Of a stretch of DNA of 64,000 nt, positions 11,831-22,863 are shown in pieces. The position numbers and the translations under genes are program-made. Each line of letters starts with the position of its first letter. Positions within the stretch are counted from its first letter, which is position 1. Under the pieces are notes generated by a model. That model searched no databases, was not told the origin of the DNA, and saw only the letters and a list, made by a program, of their open reading frames with translations. Source of the stretch: Hedera helix (Eukaryota; Streptophyta; Magnoliopsida; Apiales; Araliaceae); the NCBI GenBank assembly GCA_947179155.2, contig OX359266.1, forward strand, positions 40,139,039 through 40,203,038, in the 5' to 3' direction.

Positions 11831-12368
11831 TTTCCCATCGGTCTGATGCCTCCGGGCTCCTGATGGAGTTTTCCCATCGGTCTGATGTCTCCGATCTCCC
11901 GATGGCGCTTTCCCATCGGTTTTGATGCCTCCGGGCTCCCGATGGAGCTTTCCCATCGGTTTGATGCCTCCGGGCTCCCGATGGAGCTTTCCCATCGGTC
12001 TGATGCCTACGGACTCCCGATGGAGCTTTCCCATCGGTCTGAGGTCTCCGGTCTCCCGATGGAGCTTTCCCATCGGTCTGATGCCTACGGGTTCCCGATG
12101 GAGCTTTCCCATCGGTCTGATGTCTCCGGTCTCCCGATGGCGCTTTCCCATCGGTTTTGATGCCTCCGGGCTCCCGATGGAGCTTTCCCATCGGTTTGAT
12201 TCCTCCGGGCTCCCGATGGAGCTTTCCCATCTACGGACTCCCGATGGAGCTTTCCCATCGGTCTGATGCCTACGGGCTCCCGATGGAGCTTTCCCATCGG
12301 TCTGAGGTCTCCGGTCTCCCGATGGCGCTTTCCCATCGGTTTCGATGCCTCCAGGATCCCGATGGAGC
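11831..12368 (+). repeat. 39-bp minisatellite, expanded to about 14 units
   Basis: This is the same hairpin-forming repeat as at 2469-2705, with about 14 units, one of them truncated around 12226-12240. Blocks of units recur in the same order, so the growth probably came by duplication of several units at once. This expansion is the main length difference between the two internal regions of the array (about 300 bp). Confidence 0.9.
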
Positions 12369-12565
12369 TTTCTTCCTCTGATACGTTGTCCCAGAATTCT
12401 TGTAAAGTTCAAGGAGGGTTTGCCTTCGGTCTAAACATCTTCTGTGTTCCTACACTTAGATTCCCGAAGAGTTATTTCCCTTTGATCGGGAGCCCGTATA
12501 TATACATTTGGGGTAATTCATTCTACTCCCCTAGCACATTTATGTACTAAGGGAGTGGGAGGCAA

Positions 12566-13053
12566 TGTTAGGATGAATATTTCGCTAAGCCTGGTCTGGT
12601 AAATATATGATGGGCTAGGCCCAACGGACCATCAGCTTGGCGAATTCTTATGAGGACTCCTAAGTCCAATAGGCTTGGGATAGGCCCCTAACCAATCTGG
12701 ACTGTGGCTGTTTACTATATCTAATCCGAATTAGAATAGGAGTCAGGTTCTTAGATGGTTTAGGGGATTACCTTCCTATTCAGACTATACCACGTTGAGG
12801 GACAATCCTAAAAGGAATCGGTAAGAGTCAGGTATGCACTATAATTACCCAGGCAATGATGGAGGAAAGGGTTACGCACACATACACTTTACTACTATAT
12901 TAAGTACTTGGATCTCCATTGTTGACCTTTCTGAGAACCTTCACTAACTCTTACACCGGAGGAGTCCACCAACGGCCCAAGCCGTTAGGACTTTTGTGCA
13001 GGTATCTTATCCGGACGGCCAGCAGGACAGCCGGACAAAATCAGGCGTCAACA
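12566..13053 (+). repeat. Tat 3' LTR of the tandem array
   Basis: A 488-bp LTR with TGTT..AACA ends, preceded by the polypurine tract (here GGGAGTGGGAGG, one base changed). It differs from the middle LTR by three substitutions. One changes the TATA box to TATAATTA (12840-12847), so this LTR may be a weaker promoter. The following five bases are GAGAT (13054-13058). Confidence 0.95.
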
Positions 13054-13820
13054 GAGATGTTTGAAAAAAGAATAGATGTTTGTGTCGAAGGTTGATCCAT
13101 CTAAATACTCCTTCGTCCTGAAATGAAAGTCAAATAAAATTTTTGACTTAAATTTTTTAGTGGAATTCCCCCCGCCCCGGTTAGCAGGTAAGTGTGTTGC
13201 ATAGTTTTGTACTCGTTAAAGCAATTAGATATTTCAACTCACCACCAAAAAAAATCAATTGAAAGTGAACTTTTTTAAAATTAAAATAAATATAAATTAA
13301 TAAATCAGTGGTTAAGCCGTATACGCAGGGATGAAAGCTGCAAATAGTACGGAGTAAAAAAAATAAAAAAATTAGATATAAGGGATCAAATTAAAAATTT
13401 ATAATTTTTTTAATTAAATTTAAATTTATATCACACTTACCTCCCCTATATATGTATTTCCCTATAATCTTATTATATTAAATAATTTTTTCAATCGTGT
13501 TTGGGTCAATGGTAAAGCGTCTGCTTATTCAATTGTTTGTCAATTCCAATCAACATCACAAGAATGAGCGCTCTGTTGAATATTATTTCAACAACTAAAA
13601 GAGAACCTATAGTATTTCAACTTCAAAATAATACTATATATGAACAATTTCAAGCATTACAAACCATGTTTAAGAAGAGTATGATTCCTTTATATTGTAG
13701 TGGGAATTGCACCCATCATCTCTCCCTTCTAGTACGATACATAATAATTATATATATCCAACCCACTCCCAAAAGAATTAGATTCCACCACCATTATTAG
13801 TTATAGGGACTCCTTTGAGC
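13054..13820. other. AT-rich flank downstream of the array
   Basis: I see no gene here. Around 13500-13555 a short stretch resembles a tRNA-like A box (GGGTCAATGGTAAAGCG) followed by a poor B box, possibly a SINE remnant. The stretch next to 13821 is the 3' flank of the glucanase gene. Confidence 0.5.
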
Positions 13821-16800
13821 TTAGGTACTCCCACCAGGATAAGAGCATCCATCATGACCTAAAAATCAGATCCAGAAAATAATAAGAGAAAGTTTATAAA
13901 TGAGACAGACAAGCTGACATAAGTTGACTTCAAAAAATCACTAAAAATCTTATATTTTCTAATGAAGGAAGTATTATAATTTGATAACATTCAAATGAAA
14001 AATCCAGAATTTTGGAATCAAAGTATTTTATCCGTTCCAAATTATAAGATCGTTATTGATTTTTATAAAATCAATTTAATATATTTTCAAATTTAAAATT
14101 GACATGATTTTTTTAAGTTTTCAAAATAATAAATAGCACTACTTTTTAGATAGTTATTGTATTAACATAAACTAAATTAATTTATATCAATTTTGAGTTT
14201 GAAAATATTTGAAATTGTTTTTTAAAAAGTCAATATTAATCTTATAATTTGGAACGAAAGAAATATACAAGACTCAATACTACACAGATTGATGCGAAGA
14301 GCAACATTTAGTCAAATGCATATCAAGAATTGTTTTTCCAATGGTAAACTATTTTGTTGCAAATTTGATTGTCGAATATAGAAGACTTACTAGGATTAGT
14401 GGATGAAAGTATGGCTGTTTGTGAGAAATCACAGTTCCACGGATTCCTCCCCGCAGTTTGGTAGAGGAGGTTCATGGCATAAGTAGCATGAGCTGCCAGG
14501 GTGTTTGGTTCAAAACAAGCTCCACCTGGTTGGATTGCAGTGCAATCAATGCCAAATGCGCAAGCATAATCCAGATTATCTTGTAGTTGGGTGTCTGATA
14601 CACCTGCCTTGGGCACACACCAAGCAGCATTTTTTGGCGCTGCTGATGGGGTCGTAGATGGAGTTGTTGATGGGGTCGTAGTTGGGGTTGCTGGGGTTTT
14701 TGGCATCGACGGAGTCTAGAAACGGAATAAATCATGTCTGTTAGAAGATGGGCTCCCCAACAAATGACAGGTAATTCATAAATCACTATCAAAACTAAAA
14801 TTTACAAATTTGAGTAATAGCTGAAGTGTATCACTTTCATGCAATACAATTGCAGTAGAACTAAGTGCAATTACTTGGATCTACATTGACCTCCTTGCGA
14901 ACAGTTACTATATATTGTTAGCTCTTGAATAGAAGTATACGTAAAATATGAATGATTTGGTTTAGAACAGGGGGGGAGGAACTGACAAATTAAGATAATA
15001 GAAATAGAAAGGCATTATAGGAAAACAGAGATTATAGCCGATCCTCACCTGGCTATTCTTAGAAAGTGCAATATCATAGGTTATGGTTAAATCAGGCTTG
15101 AAAAGCCCAAATGATCGCTCGGAGGCTGGACCAGGTTTCAAGTCTTCATCAAACAATGCAAACAGATATGTATCCACCGATTTTCCTGGCATCAATGGAG
15201 TTCCTACCATAGACCTAAGGTGCGCGACCAAATTGCCATTGTAAGCCTTGGCATTCTCAACACTTGTGCCAACCTCGTTGTTGTCTCCTTTATATGGCCA
15301 GCCTGTCTCGGCAATCACAATTTCCACATCCTTAAATGCCATAGAGTTCAATGCAGACCGAACAGCATCCACCTACAAATGATTAAACATGTTTTTATTA
15401 CATGATTTCAAGTGGCCCATTTTGCTCTCTCAAAATTCAAGTAAAATTTCCACCACTACATAAACATAACAACTTCATGTCAAACTTTTGTACTAATTCT
15501 TTAGCGGGCAGCATATATTGTTTGTACTTTCTTATACTCCCTCCATTCCAAAACAAGTGACACATTTTTCTCAGTTTCTTTCAAAATTAGATATACAATA
15601 ATATCTGATTACGTGTATTATAGGTAATAAGTCTAAGTACACTACAACTGAGCACAACAACCGGACACAACATTAATCTCTCAAAAGGTGCGACACAGAT
15701 CCGTGCCAACTCCACCTTTTAATGGTTGAGATCAATATTGTGTCCGGATGTAGTATATGTATACTTGTCCATTATAGGTAGATTTAGTATCATTATACTA
15801 CCATTACATTACTACATTTCTATTAATTTTAGGCATATACTAGCGGATGCTATTAATGTGGGTTAAAGTGTTGTTAAAACAATAGTAAAAGTGTCGCTAA
15901 AATGCCAAGGGAAGTTGCTTAAAAAGTGCAAATTACAAAATCCAGAATTTTGGAATATCAAAGTAAATCCAGAATTTTGGAATCAAAATACTACCTTTTT
16001 CCAAATTATAAGATTATTATTGACTTTTTAAAATTTAATTTGACACATATTCAAATTTAAAATTGATATAAATAAATTTTATAACTATTTTTTAAATCAA
16101 ATTTAAAATCGATGTAATTTACTTGCTGAAATGAAAAAAACAAGAATCAGAGGTTGCTCACCTGAGCATCAAACATGTTAGTGTACTTGATCTTGGTGCC
16201 CGAGTCGACTCGTCCCGAGTTCGGTTGAAACAGGCAAAAAGCCAGAGTGTCAGGCCTAGGATCACTTTGGTAAGCAAAGAAAGGGTAAGGATTGATGGTA
16301 AAAGGCGAGCCAGTTGCCTTATTAAACCCTAGCAAACCCTTCAGCAAATCTCCGATGCTCGGATCGAAGCTCCCAGACGACGGCGGATCAGACTGCTTCA
16401 ACACCGCCATCGAATGGACAGTAGAGACCTTAATTTTGCCACTTAACGAAGCTGAATCCAGGGCATTCTGGACATTTTGCATCGCCGGCAAGAGCTGAGT
16501 CATCAAACTCCGGTCGCCGGAGCTCATGACTTCATTTCCGACATTGATTACAATTATCTTGCTAGATGGGTAAAACGGAATTACATTGGAGCTGATCCAG
16601 CTTTTGGCAAAATTGGGGTCGGAGGCCAAGGCAGGGATATCGCCGTTTGCCGCTCCGATGGCGATTCCGATTCCAGTGTTTGCCAGAGCTTTTATGATAG
16701 CCGGATCGGCTCCATACAACCGGACTTTCTCGATTGCGGTGGATTGTAGTAACTTCGCCGCCGCCGACGGTGGTGGGAGGTTGTCGGCGACTTGGCCATA

Positions 16801-17045
16801 GTTTATACCTATGAATGGTTCCGCCTCTGCAGATACAGAGCAGAAATTTCAGTCCAGTTTGAAAGGGAGAGAAAATATTAAAACAGCAAATATTGGGGGG
16901 GGGGGGGGGGGGGGGGGAATCATGTAAAATAATAATAGGAGTACATTGAAGTTGATGTGTAATGAGACTTACTAGCGACATGGGATATGATAACCTGAAG
17001 AAGGAAGAAAAAGAAGAAAGCTGAATTTGAGCGAAGCTTTACCAT
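13821..17045 (-). CDS. Glucan endo-1,3-beta-glucosidase (GH17) with C-terminal X8/CBM43 domain
   Basis: Five exons read by splice signals and frame: 17045-16973, 16826-16162, 15372-15049, 14715-14391 and 13858-13821, giving about 474 residues. All introns have GT..AG borders. Residues 1-25 are a hydrophobic signal peptide (a run of five Phe). The GH17 barrel starts with GINYGQVADNLPPP. The expected acid/base Glu lies in NVGNEV (about 123) and the nucleophile Glu in IAETGWP (about 268). A Thr/Pro linker (about 355-382) leads to the X8 domain, with six cysteines, beginning AAWCVPKAG. The 38-nt last exon supplies the final Cys and ends PGGST, so no GPI signal is seen. Such enzymes hydrolyse 1,3-beta-glucan (callose) in the wall. 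The length fits the family and the gene looks intact. Confidence 0.93.
14031..14257. repeat. Stowaway-like MITE in intron 4 of the glucanase gene
   Basis: The ends form an inverted repeat: TCCGTTCCAAATTATAAG on the left and CTTATAATTTGGAACGA on the right, with the similarity running about 33 bp inward. The length is about 227 bp and the interior is AT-rich. Related sequence occurs in intron 2 (about 15993-16120) and more weakly at 32571-32770. Confidence 0.7.
15636..15768. repeat. Short fold-back element in intron 2 of the glucanase gene
   Basis: CCGGACACAACATT near the left end pairs with AATATTGTGTCCGG near the right, and an inner AAAAGGTG pairs with CACCTTTT. The whole 133 bp can fold into one hairpin. 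The outer flanks AGTACACTAC and GTAGTATATGTATACT are also roughly complementary. A degenerate relative lies at about 31132-31310. Confidence 0.65.
15937..16120. repeat. Second, diverged MITE-like copy in glucanase intron 2
   Basis: The stretch carries AAATCCAGAATTTTGGAAT twice (15938 and 15965), then TTCCAAATTATAAGATTATTATTGA, as in intron 4. The same AATCCAGAATTTTGG motif precedes the MITE in intron 4 (about 13999). Both introns therefore share more than the MITE itself. Confidence 0.55.
16895..16917. repeat. Poly-G run of 23 bases (poly-C in glucanase intron 1)
   Basis: An uninterrupted run of 23 G lies in the 146-bp first intron (16972-16827), reading as poly-C on the coding strand between donor and acceptor. 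Such runs are unstable and the exact count in a raw sequence is uncertain. Confidence 0.9.
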
Positions 17046-18139
17046 AACTATTGGAGAAAAGGTCAGTTTTTTCTTTGTCTCTGCTCAGCGCTCTGTTTTT
17101 GAGGAAGAAGAAGAGAAGAAATTATTGATGATGGACGCAAAAAATTCTTTGATCTTTTTATTAACCTGGAAAGGAAGGCAGTACTTTTGGTCGGCCAGAT
17201 CACAGATGGCTGAATAGATCCGTTGTATGTATCTCCGCGTTGTGAACAACTTTTTATAAATAAATAAAAAGGAAATTTGATATTGAGATTTCATATTACG
17301 TAAAAAGATAGTTTTATAATTTTCAACTCATATAAATAATAAATATATTTTATTTTTATGTGAGAAAAAAACACATATAACTATTATTTTTATTTATAAA
17401 AATATTAATTTCCTTGATATTTACAGTAATAATGTTAGTTTTATTTTACAAAGTATTTTTTTTTCTTTTTTTAAAGGCTCTTATTTTAGGATGATATGAA
17501 TATAAATATAATGAATTATATAATAATTTTGACAATTTTTAAATATTTTAATATTAACTATGTCTTAACTATCACATTCTATCAGTATGACAATGTTAAT
17601 TTCATAAAATACTTACTCACTATGAAATTAACCTTCCTGTTAATATGATCTAACAATCAATATTAACTATGTAATATGAACTTTTTATAGTATAAAAGAA
17701 CTTATTTAATACTACGAAATGTGTAAATTATATTTATCCATCTATAATTTAAAATTTAGAGGATGGTGAAAGAGAGAGATGAGAAATAGCTAAAAGCCTA
17801 ATATGGCTGAGTGTACGGGTGAACATGGAGATAATAACTATTTTTCTGACATAAAAATAATTAAATTAATTAAACTCTTCTTAAGATAAGATGTGATCTA
17901 AAATTACAAAAAAAAAATGATTACAAAAATTTAGAGGGTGTCTTATTGGGAGATTTTTTATTATTATAAAATTTTATTTTTCTTTTATATTGTGAAATCA
18001 TATTCTTACTCTTAAAGTGTGAGAGTTGAGAGAGAGTTAATATTAAAAAAATAAAAAATTATTATATAATTTATTGTATTTATTGTTAGATCATATTCTT
18101 GGGATAGAATGTCTTATTTTAATATTAACTATGTCTTAA
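17046..18139. other. Upstream flank of the glucanase gene, AT-rich
   Basis: The first few hundred bases should hold the glucanase promoter and leader. CTTTTTATAAATAAAT on the minus strand near 17250 could serve as a TATA region but is not distinctive. No other gene or clear repeat is seen. Confidence 0.4.
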
Positions 18140-18980
18140 CTATCACTTGGGTCAGGTCAGGTCAGGCCAGGTCAGTCCAGTCCGATTCGATTTATTTAAA
18201 CAACTTTTTTTAATAATTTTAAATATTATTAAAACACCAATTAAAATTTTAAACTTAATTAATGTATTAATTAAAAGTAATGTATTACAATTTATAAGTT
18301 ACAGCTTTCAAATTACAATAATGAAAAATATCTTTTTATTATTATTATTATTTGCAAATGACTTTCTAGTTGTTACGCTAAGTATTTATTAAAATAAAGA
18401 TGCAATAAAAGATCTGTAAGAAGTGTATGTTGCTAGCTAGGTAAGAAAAATCCTTATATATTACACTAGTCAATGTGTTTTCATAGATTTCTTTATTTGT
18501 ATATAAACAAACATGCATGAATGAACGAATTAAAAGATGTCAATTTTATTTTGTTTATTGAATGAGTTGTCACAAATATGAAATTTTCGTCTGCAGTGGG
18601 AGAATTGAAGTAGCGAATAAAGAAAATTGACAGATCGGATCAAGTTTTGGATGAACTAGGTCAGGCCCCAGACCGTGCTAGGCCTCAGGGCAAACCGAGT
18701 TTATTAGCAGGCCAGGCCACGCCGGATCTGAGCCAAAAAAAAGTGGGAGAATTGAAGTAGCGAATAAAGAAAATTGACAGATCAGATCAAGTTTTGGATG
18801 AACTAGGTCAGGCCCCAAACCGTGCTAGGCCTCAGGGCAAACCGAATTTATTAGCAGGCCAGACCACGCCGGATCTGAGCCAAAAAAATGTGGTATGTTC
18901 TTGGCCTTCAGGCCGAGCCAAGCCAAGCCTTGACCAGGTCGGACCCAAACCGAACCAAAGTCGGGTCACAGGTCATTTAT
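18140..18980. repeat. Dispersed repeat with GC-rich GGTCAGGCC edges, copy A
   Basis: An AT-rich body of about 500 bp is bounded by GC-rich stretches built of GGTCAGG/GGCCAGG words. It is clearly related to 29540-30475: both share the stretches around AATTAATGTATTAATTAAAA and AGTATTTATTAAAAT, and a TAGGTAAGAAAAAT motif. There is no coding capacity. It is probably a non-autonomous transposable element of unknown class. Confidence 0.65.
18596..18889. repeat. 147-bp tandem duplication inside copy A
   Basis: Two near-identical units (18596-18742 and 18743-18889), each starting GTGGGAGAATTGAAGTAGCG, stand head to tail. They differ at a few bases. Copy B of the family has only one unit. Confidence 0.85.
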
Positions 18981-20558
18981 ACACCACTACTAATAGACAT
19001 ATTAATATTACTTGTGAATAGTTAAATGACTAATTGGATCAAGTTTAGTATTGATACAAATAAGCTGATAATCTAGTGTAAAGTACGGGCTTTATTATCA
19101 AATTATTATATTTTTAAATATTTTTTTATAAAGATATTTCATTAAATAGAGTAATTAATTTTATTTTGAATTTTTATAATAAAATCATATGAGTGATGAT
19201 TGTGTTATATTATATTTATATCATAATAGTAATTTTTTAATTTTGTATTTACTAATTTCAATTAATTATGTCAATGAATTCGGATAGTCATTTAGAAACA
19301 GATAATATTTATATTTAAATAATTTTCAAAATATTGAATTTGAATAACACCTCAAGAAATTTGTCAAATATTATATGCAAATATGAGTAAAATATTTTTT
19401 TTAAATATAATTACGTATATTACAGGATCCGAATTTAAATATATCTAGATATGATTATGAATATTATTGTACCCTAATTCGAATATAGCATTTACAGCCA
19501 TACTGTATGATAATTAGTCGCCGGGCTGTCATAACACGTGCGTAATGCAGATTTGCATGTGACTTTCACAGTATCTAGGACTAGGATTACTATCAGGAGT
19601 TATGACAATGATATTTTGTTTGAGTAACATATTTTATGTTACGATTGAATTAAAAAAATAAAATAATTAAATAAATAAAATGATAATTGAAATAAATTAT
19701 TTTATATTATTTAAAATTAATTATTTTGTATTTTTTTAATGAATAAAATTTATAAATTTAATAAAATTGTAAATAATTTATTTTATTCTAATGTAATAAT
19801 TAAATATATATTTTTTTATTTCATAACAATAAATCATTTTATTCACACGTTCACTCACTCGTACAGTCTAAATATAACATTAGAGAGTTGAGTGAACGTT
19901 GCCGTATGAAAGTTCAATCACATTAAAAAATTATTTATTTTAAATATTATTTATTTAATTTATAAATATAATATTTTAAACTTAAATGCAACACATTAAA
20001 AACTTTTATAATATTGAGTGCATTTAAAGATTCAAACACTATAAATGTTAGTAATTAATCGAATAAACACTAAATACCTTAACAAAGATGAGTGTCCATT
20101 TGATATTCTCAAATATTTAAGAATAAATTTAGGAGAGAACACAAGCCTAGATATTTATTTATTTATTTCTTAAAAAAGAAAAAGAAAAGAAAAACTTTAA
20201 AACACACCTATATACTACTTTTTGTCCTAAAAAGGAATTCCAAAATACGCATGTTTTCATTTTCCCTCCCTTTCTCTTATTTTTAAAACTAAACTCAACC
20301 AAGTTACAAATATATAGTTTCTTCCTTTGGCGTTAAGGAATAACTTTTTCCGTCCAGTACTAGGCAACATCACATGTTCTGCAAGCATTAAAATCAGAAT
20401 AGTATATGAGGAAAGATAAAAGAGAATTTAGTTAGAGCAGGAGCATGACTACAGCATATTTTATCACTCTTACACGAAAGTAGATTCTATACCGATTACA
20501 TCACGTATGAATTTTATTCTCATGTAAGAAGGTAGAGCATATAATAGTCATGTTCTAA
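18981..20558. other. AT-rich intergenic DNA
   Basis: No gene, RNA or well-defined repeat is seen over this stretch. Composition is strongly AT-rich with short homopolymer runs. Confidence 0.5.
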
Positions 20559-20898
20559 GGTTATGTTTGTTTGTAAAATACATATTTGGGATTGAATTAT
20601 TTTTATTCATTTAAAACTATTTCGGACTTTTTTATTCCATGATGAGATATTATTAATCCTTTCATATTGGACTATTAGTCTCATAAAGTCATTTAATAAC
20701 TTAAAATAAGGGGGACTATTAATCTCAAATTGGATTATATAATCCCTCATAAATAGCCTTAAGAATGAGAAAAAAATAGTCCAAGGACTATTTAAAGGAC
20801 TATTAATCCCTTATTATGGGATAAATATAATCCGAAATAGTGTTAAATTAAAACAAATAGTCCAATCCCAAATATAATTTTTACAAACAAACATAGCC
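20559..20898. repeat. 340-bp MITE, GGTTATGTTTGTTTG ends, copy 1
   Basis: Left end GGTTATGTTTGTTTGTAAAA and right end TTTTTACAAACAAACATAGCC are inverted repeats of about 20 bp. The interior repeats GGACTATT and TAGTCCAATCCC. A second member lies in intron 1 of the TRM-like gene (26797-27133). No target-site duplication is obvious. Confidence 0.8.
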
Positions 20899-22863
20899 CA
20901 TGGCATAACTTTTTCCGGAGCAGTCCAATTGACAGAGCGAAGCTTCTTGTATAATTGTAGAATATTACGTTACTTTAGGGAGGAACGCATAAAGGAGGAC
21001 AAACATAAGGACGCACAAAAGAATAATTCCTTCACAAGTAAAGTAATGGTTTAAATAACATGCCTACTTGTTTGGAACCTAATGCTCGATCTCTAGATAT
21101 TTAAAGATAAAGAACGCTTTTATAATTTGTGGTGGTGAAAGCGTTACTTTTTTGATCAAGCGGAAATAATAATGCTATTTTGACTTAGTAATTCAACAAT
21201 TCTACTATCTTATTATTATTATTAGCGATGCATGCATCTGATCCGTAAGTACCCTCCCTTCTAGACTTGGCAAAAAGTGGCTCGGTCCTCCGTAAAAAAA
21301 TTAAATTTCGAACTTTATTTTTTAACTAAAAAAAATTAGACTATTTTTGTCCGATCTAATTTTGGCCCTGTCCACGACCGATTTTTTTTGTGACAAATAA
21401 TAAATAAATAAATAAATTTAAAAATGATAATAAAATGTCAAAAGGTGTTCATTTAAACAAAAAAAAGCTTGCATGAAAAGTACAAACAAGATCGAAACTG
21501 ATTGTAGATTGTGAAAAGATATTACTTCACCAATCTATCTAAAAAATATGAATGAGTTAGAAATCAATGAAAGCAACCACAAAAATTCTAACAAATGGCA
21601 TAATATCTATAGCATATGTCAGTGCAACTGTTCAAGGTATATGCAGACAGATCAAGAAACACAAATGACGCATAGTGACATACATACATACATACATACT
21701 CATGCACAAATATAAATGTTCATTTTAGTAAACAAGATCCAGCGTATAAGATCGATGACTATATAACTGCTTCGCATATCTTTCTATGATTCTATATAAA
21801 CCTAGTACCACACACATGAATTAGTGCAGAAAGTCTAAAACGCAAACATGAAACGGAGTATATAACCAACTCAAATTTGGATTTAAGAACAAAATCAAAC
21901 ACCAAAATTCTCAGTTAATAGCTAAGTTACACATAGCTTAGTTCAGTTCACATTTTTGCAATAGAAACAAATGTTTTTTATTAAGAATTTGTTTCAAAAG
22001 AATCAAATAATCAATTTTTATGAAATTCTTTTTTATCATAAATAAAATTCTTTTTTGAAATAAAAAGATGACCAGGTCAATTTTTAGTTTATATAGCATA
22101 ATAAATAAAAAAAAATGACTTACGGGCCGGGCCGGGCCGACCTGGGCCATAGACCTCTTATTTTCAACCTAAAAAAATCTAGATTATTTTGACCCAGTCC
22201 AAATTTAGTTTAACCAACCTATGACTTGACCAATTTGAGTCGGTCCAACTTGTTTACCAGGTCTACTCCTATCTCTCAAAAGTTGTACTTCCTCTTTGGT
22301 CCGTAATTGCCCTCCCTTCTATCAAAAAGTGTTACATCTTAATTGTTTCAAAATATAAGTTTAATTTTAATTTTTAAAATATTTTAAATATAAATTTATT
22401 TAATTTTAAACAATACAATTATAAAAATTATAAATTATGAAAAAACTATTACTTATACGAACATTAGTTAGACTTTGGATGTGGAAAAGAGAGATCTAGT
22501 CTTGTTCAAATAAATAACCATGCATAAAATTTATAAAAAAGAGTATGTATGTCCATTAAAAAATAATACGTATACAACATTTTATTTACAAATAAGATGT
22601 ATTCAACATTTTATGCAATTAATCATTTGAATATTTATTTATCTCCGGTACTCTCCAACTTTGAACGTCTATAGTAGACTCCTATTAAGCATCATCCTTC
22701 AGACCTTAATTATTTAGAATGGGACCAAATACGACTTCCTTGGCGGTAGATATACGCACAAAGTATCCATTCCATAATATCCCATAATGTATCGCAACGA
22801 GAATGGCAGTGATGATGAAAAAAACGCTGTATATCTAGTAGTAAAATAGATAATTAAAACATG
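20899..22863. other. Intergenic DNA with a GC-edged repeat at about 21265-22260
   Basis: Most of this stretch is AT-rich without genes. From about 21265 to 22260 an AT-rich body has edges of GGCTCGGTCC/CCCTGTCC and GGGCCGGGCCGGGCC type. This resembles the design of the 18.1/29.5-kb family, but the body does not match it. It may be another non-autonomous element. The part next to 22864 is the 3' flank of the TRM-like gene. Confidence 0.4.

Larger units (their letters stand above)
1..13053 (+). mobile_element. Tandem Tat-type Ty3/gypsy array: partial internal region, LTR, full internal region, LTR
   Basis: Bases 1-2901 are nearly identical to 9363-12565, apart from a longer minisatellite in the second copy, and both are followed by the same 488-bp LTR in the same orientation. 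The order is internal(partial)-LTR-internal-LTR, so two elements share the middle LTR. The left LTR and left flank lie outside the window. The internal region encodes gag, protease, reverse transcriptase, RNase H, a second archaeal-type RNase H and integrase, then a convergent antisense gene. The double RNase H and the extra antisense ORF are known traits of the Tat lineage. The right LTR is followed by GAGAT, the candidate target-site duplication whose partner should lie left of base 1. Confidence 0.9.

Noticed and set aside
13537..13800. 87-codon ORF 3' of the glucanase gene
   Set aside because: Low-complexity AT-rich translation with no motif; it lies in the 3' flank of a gene on the other strand.
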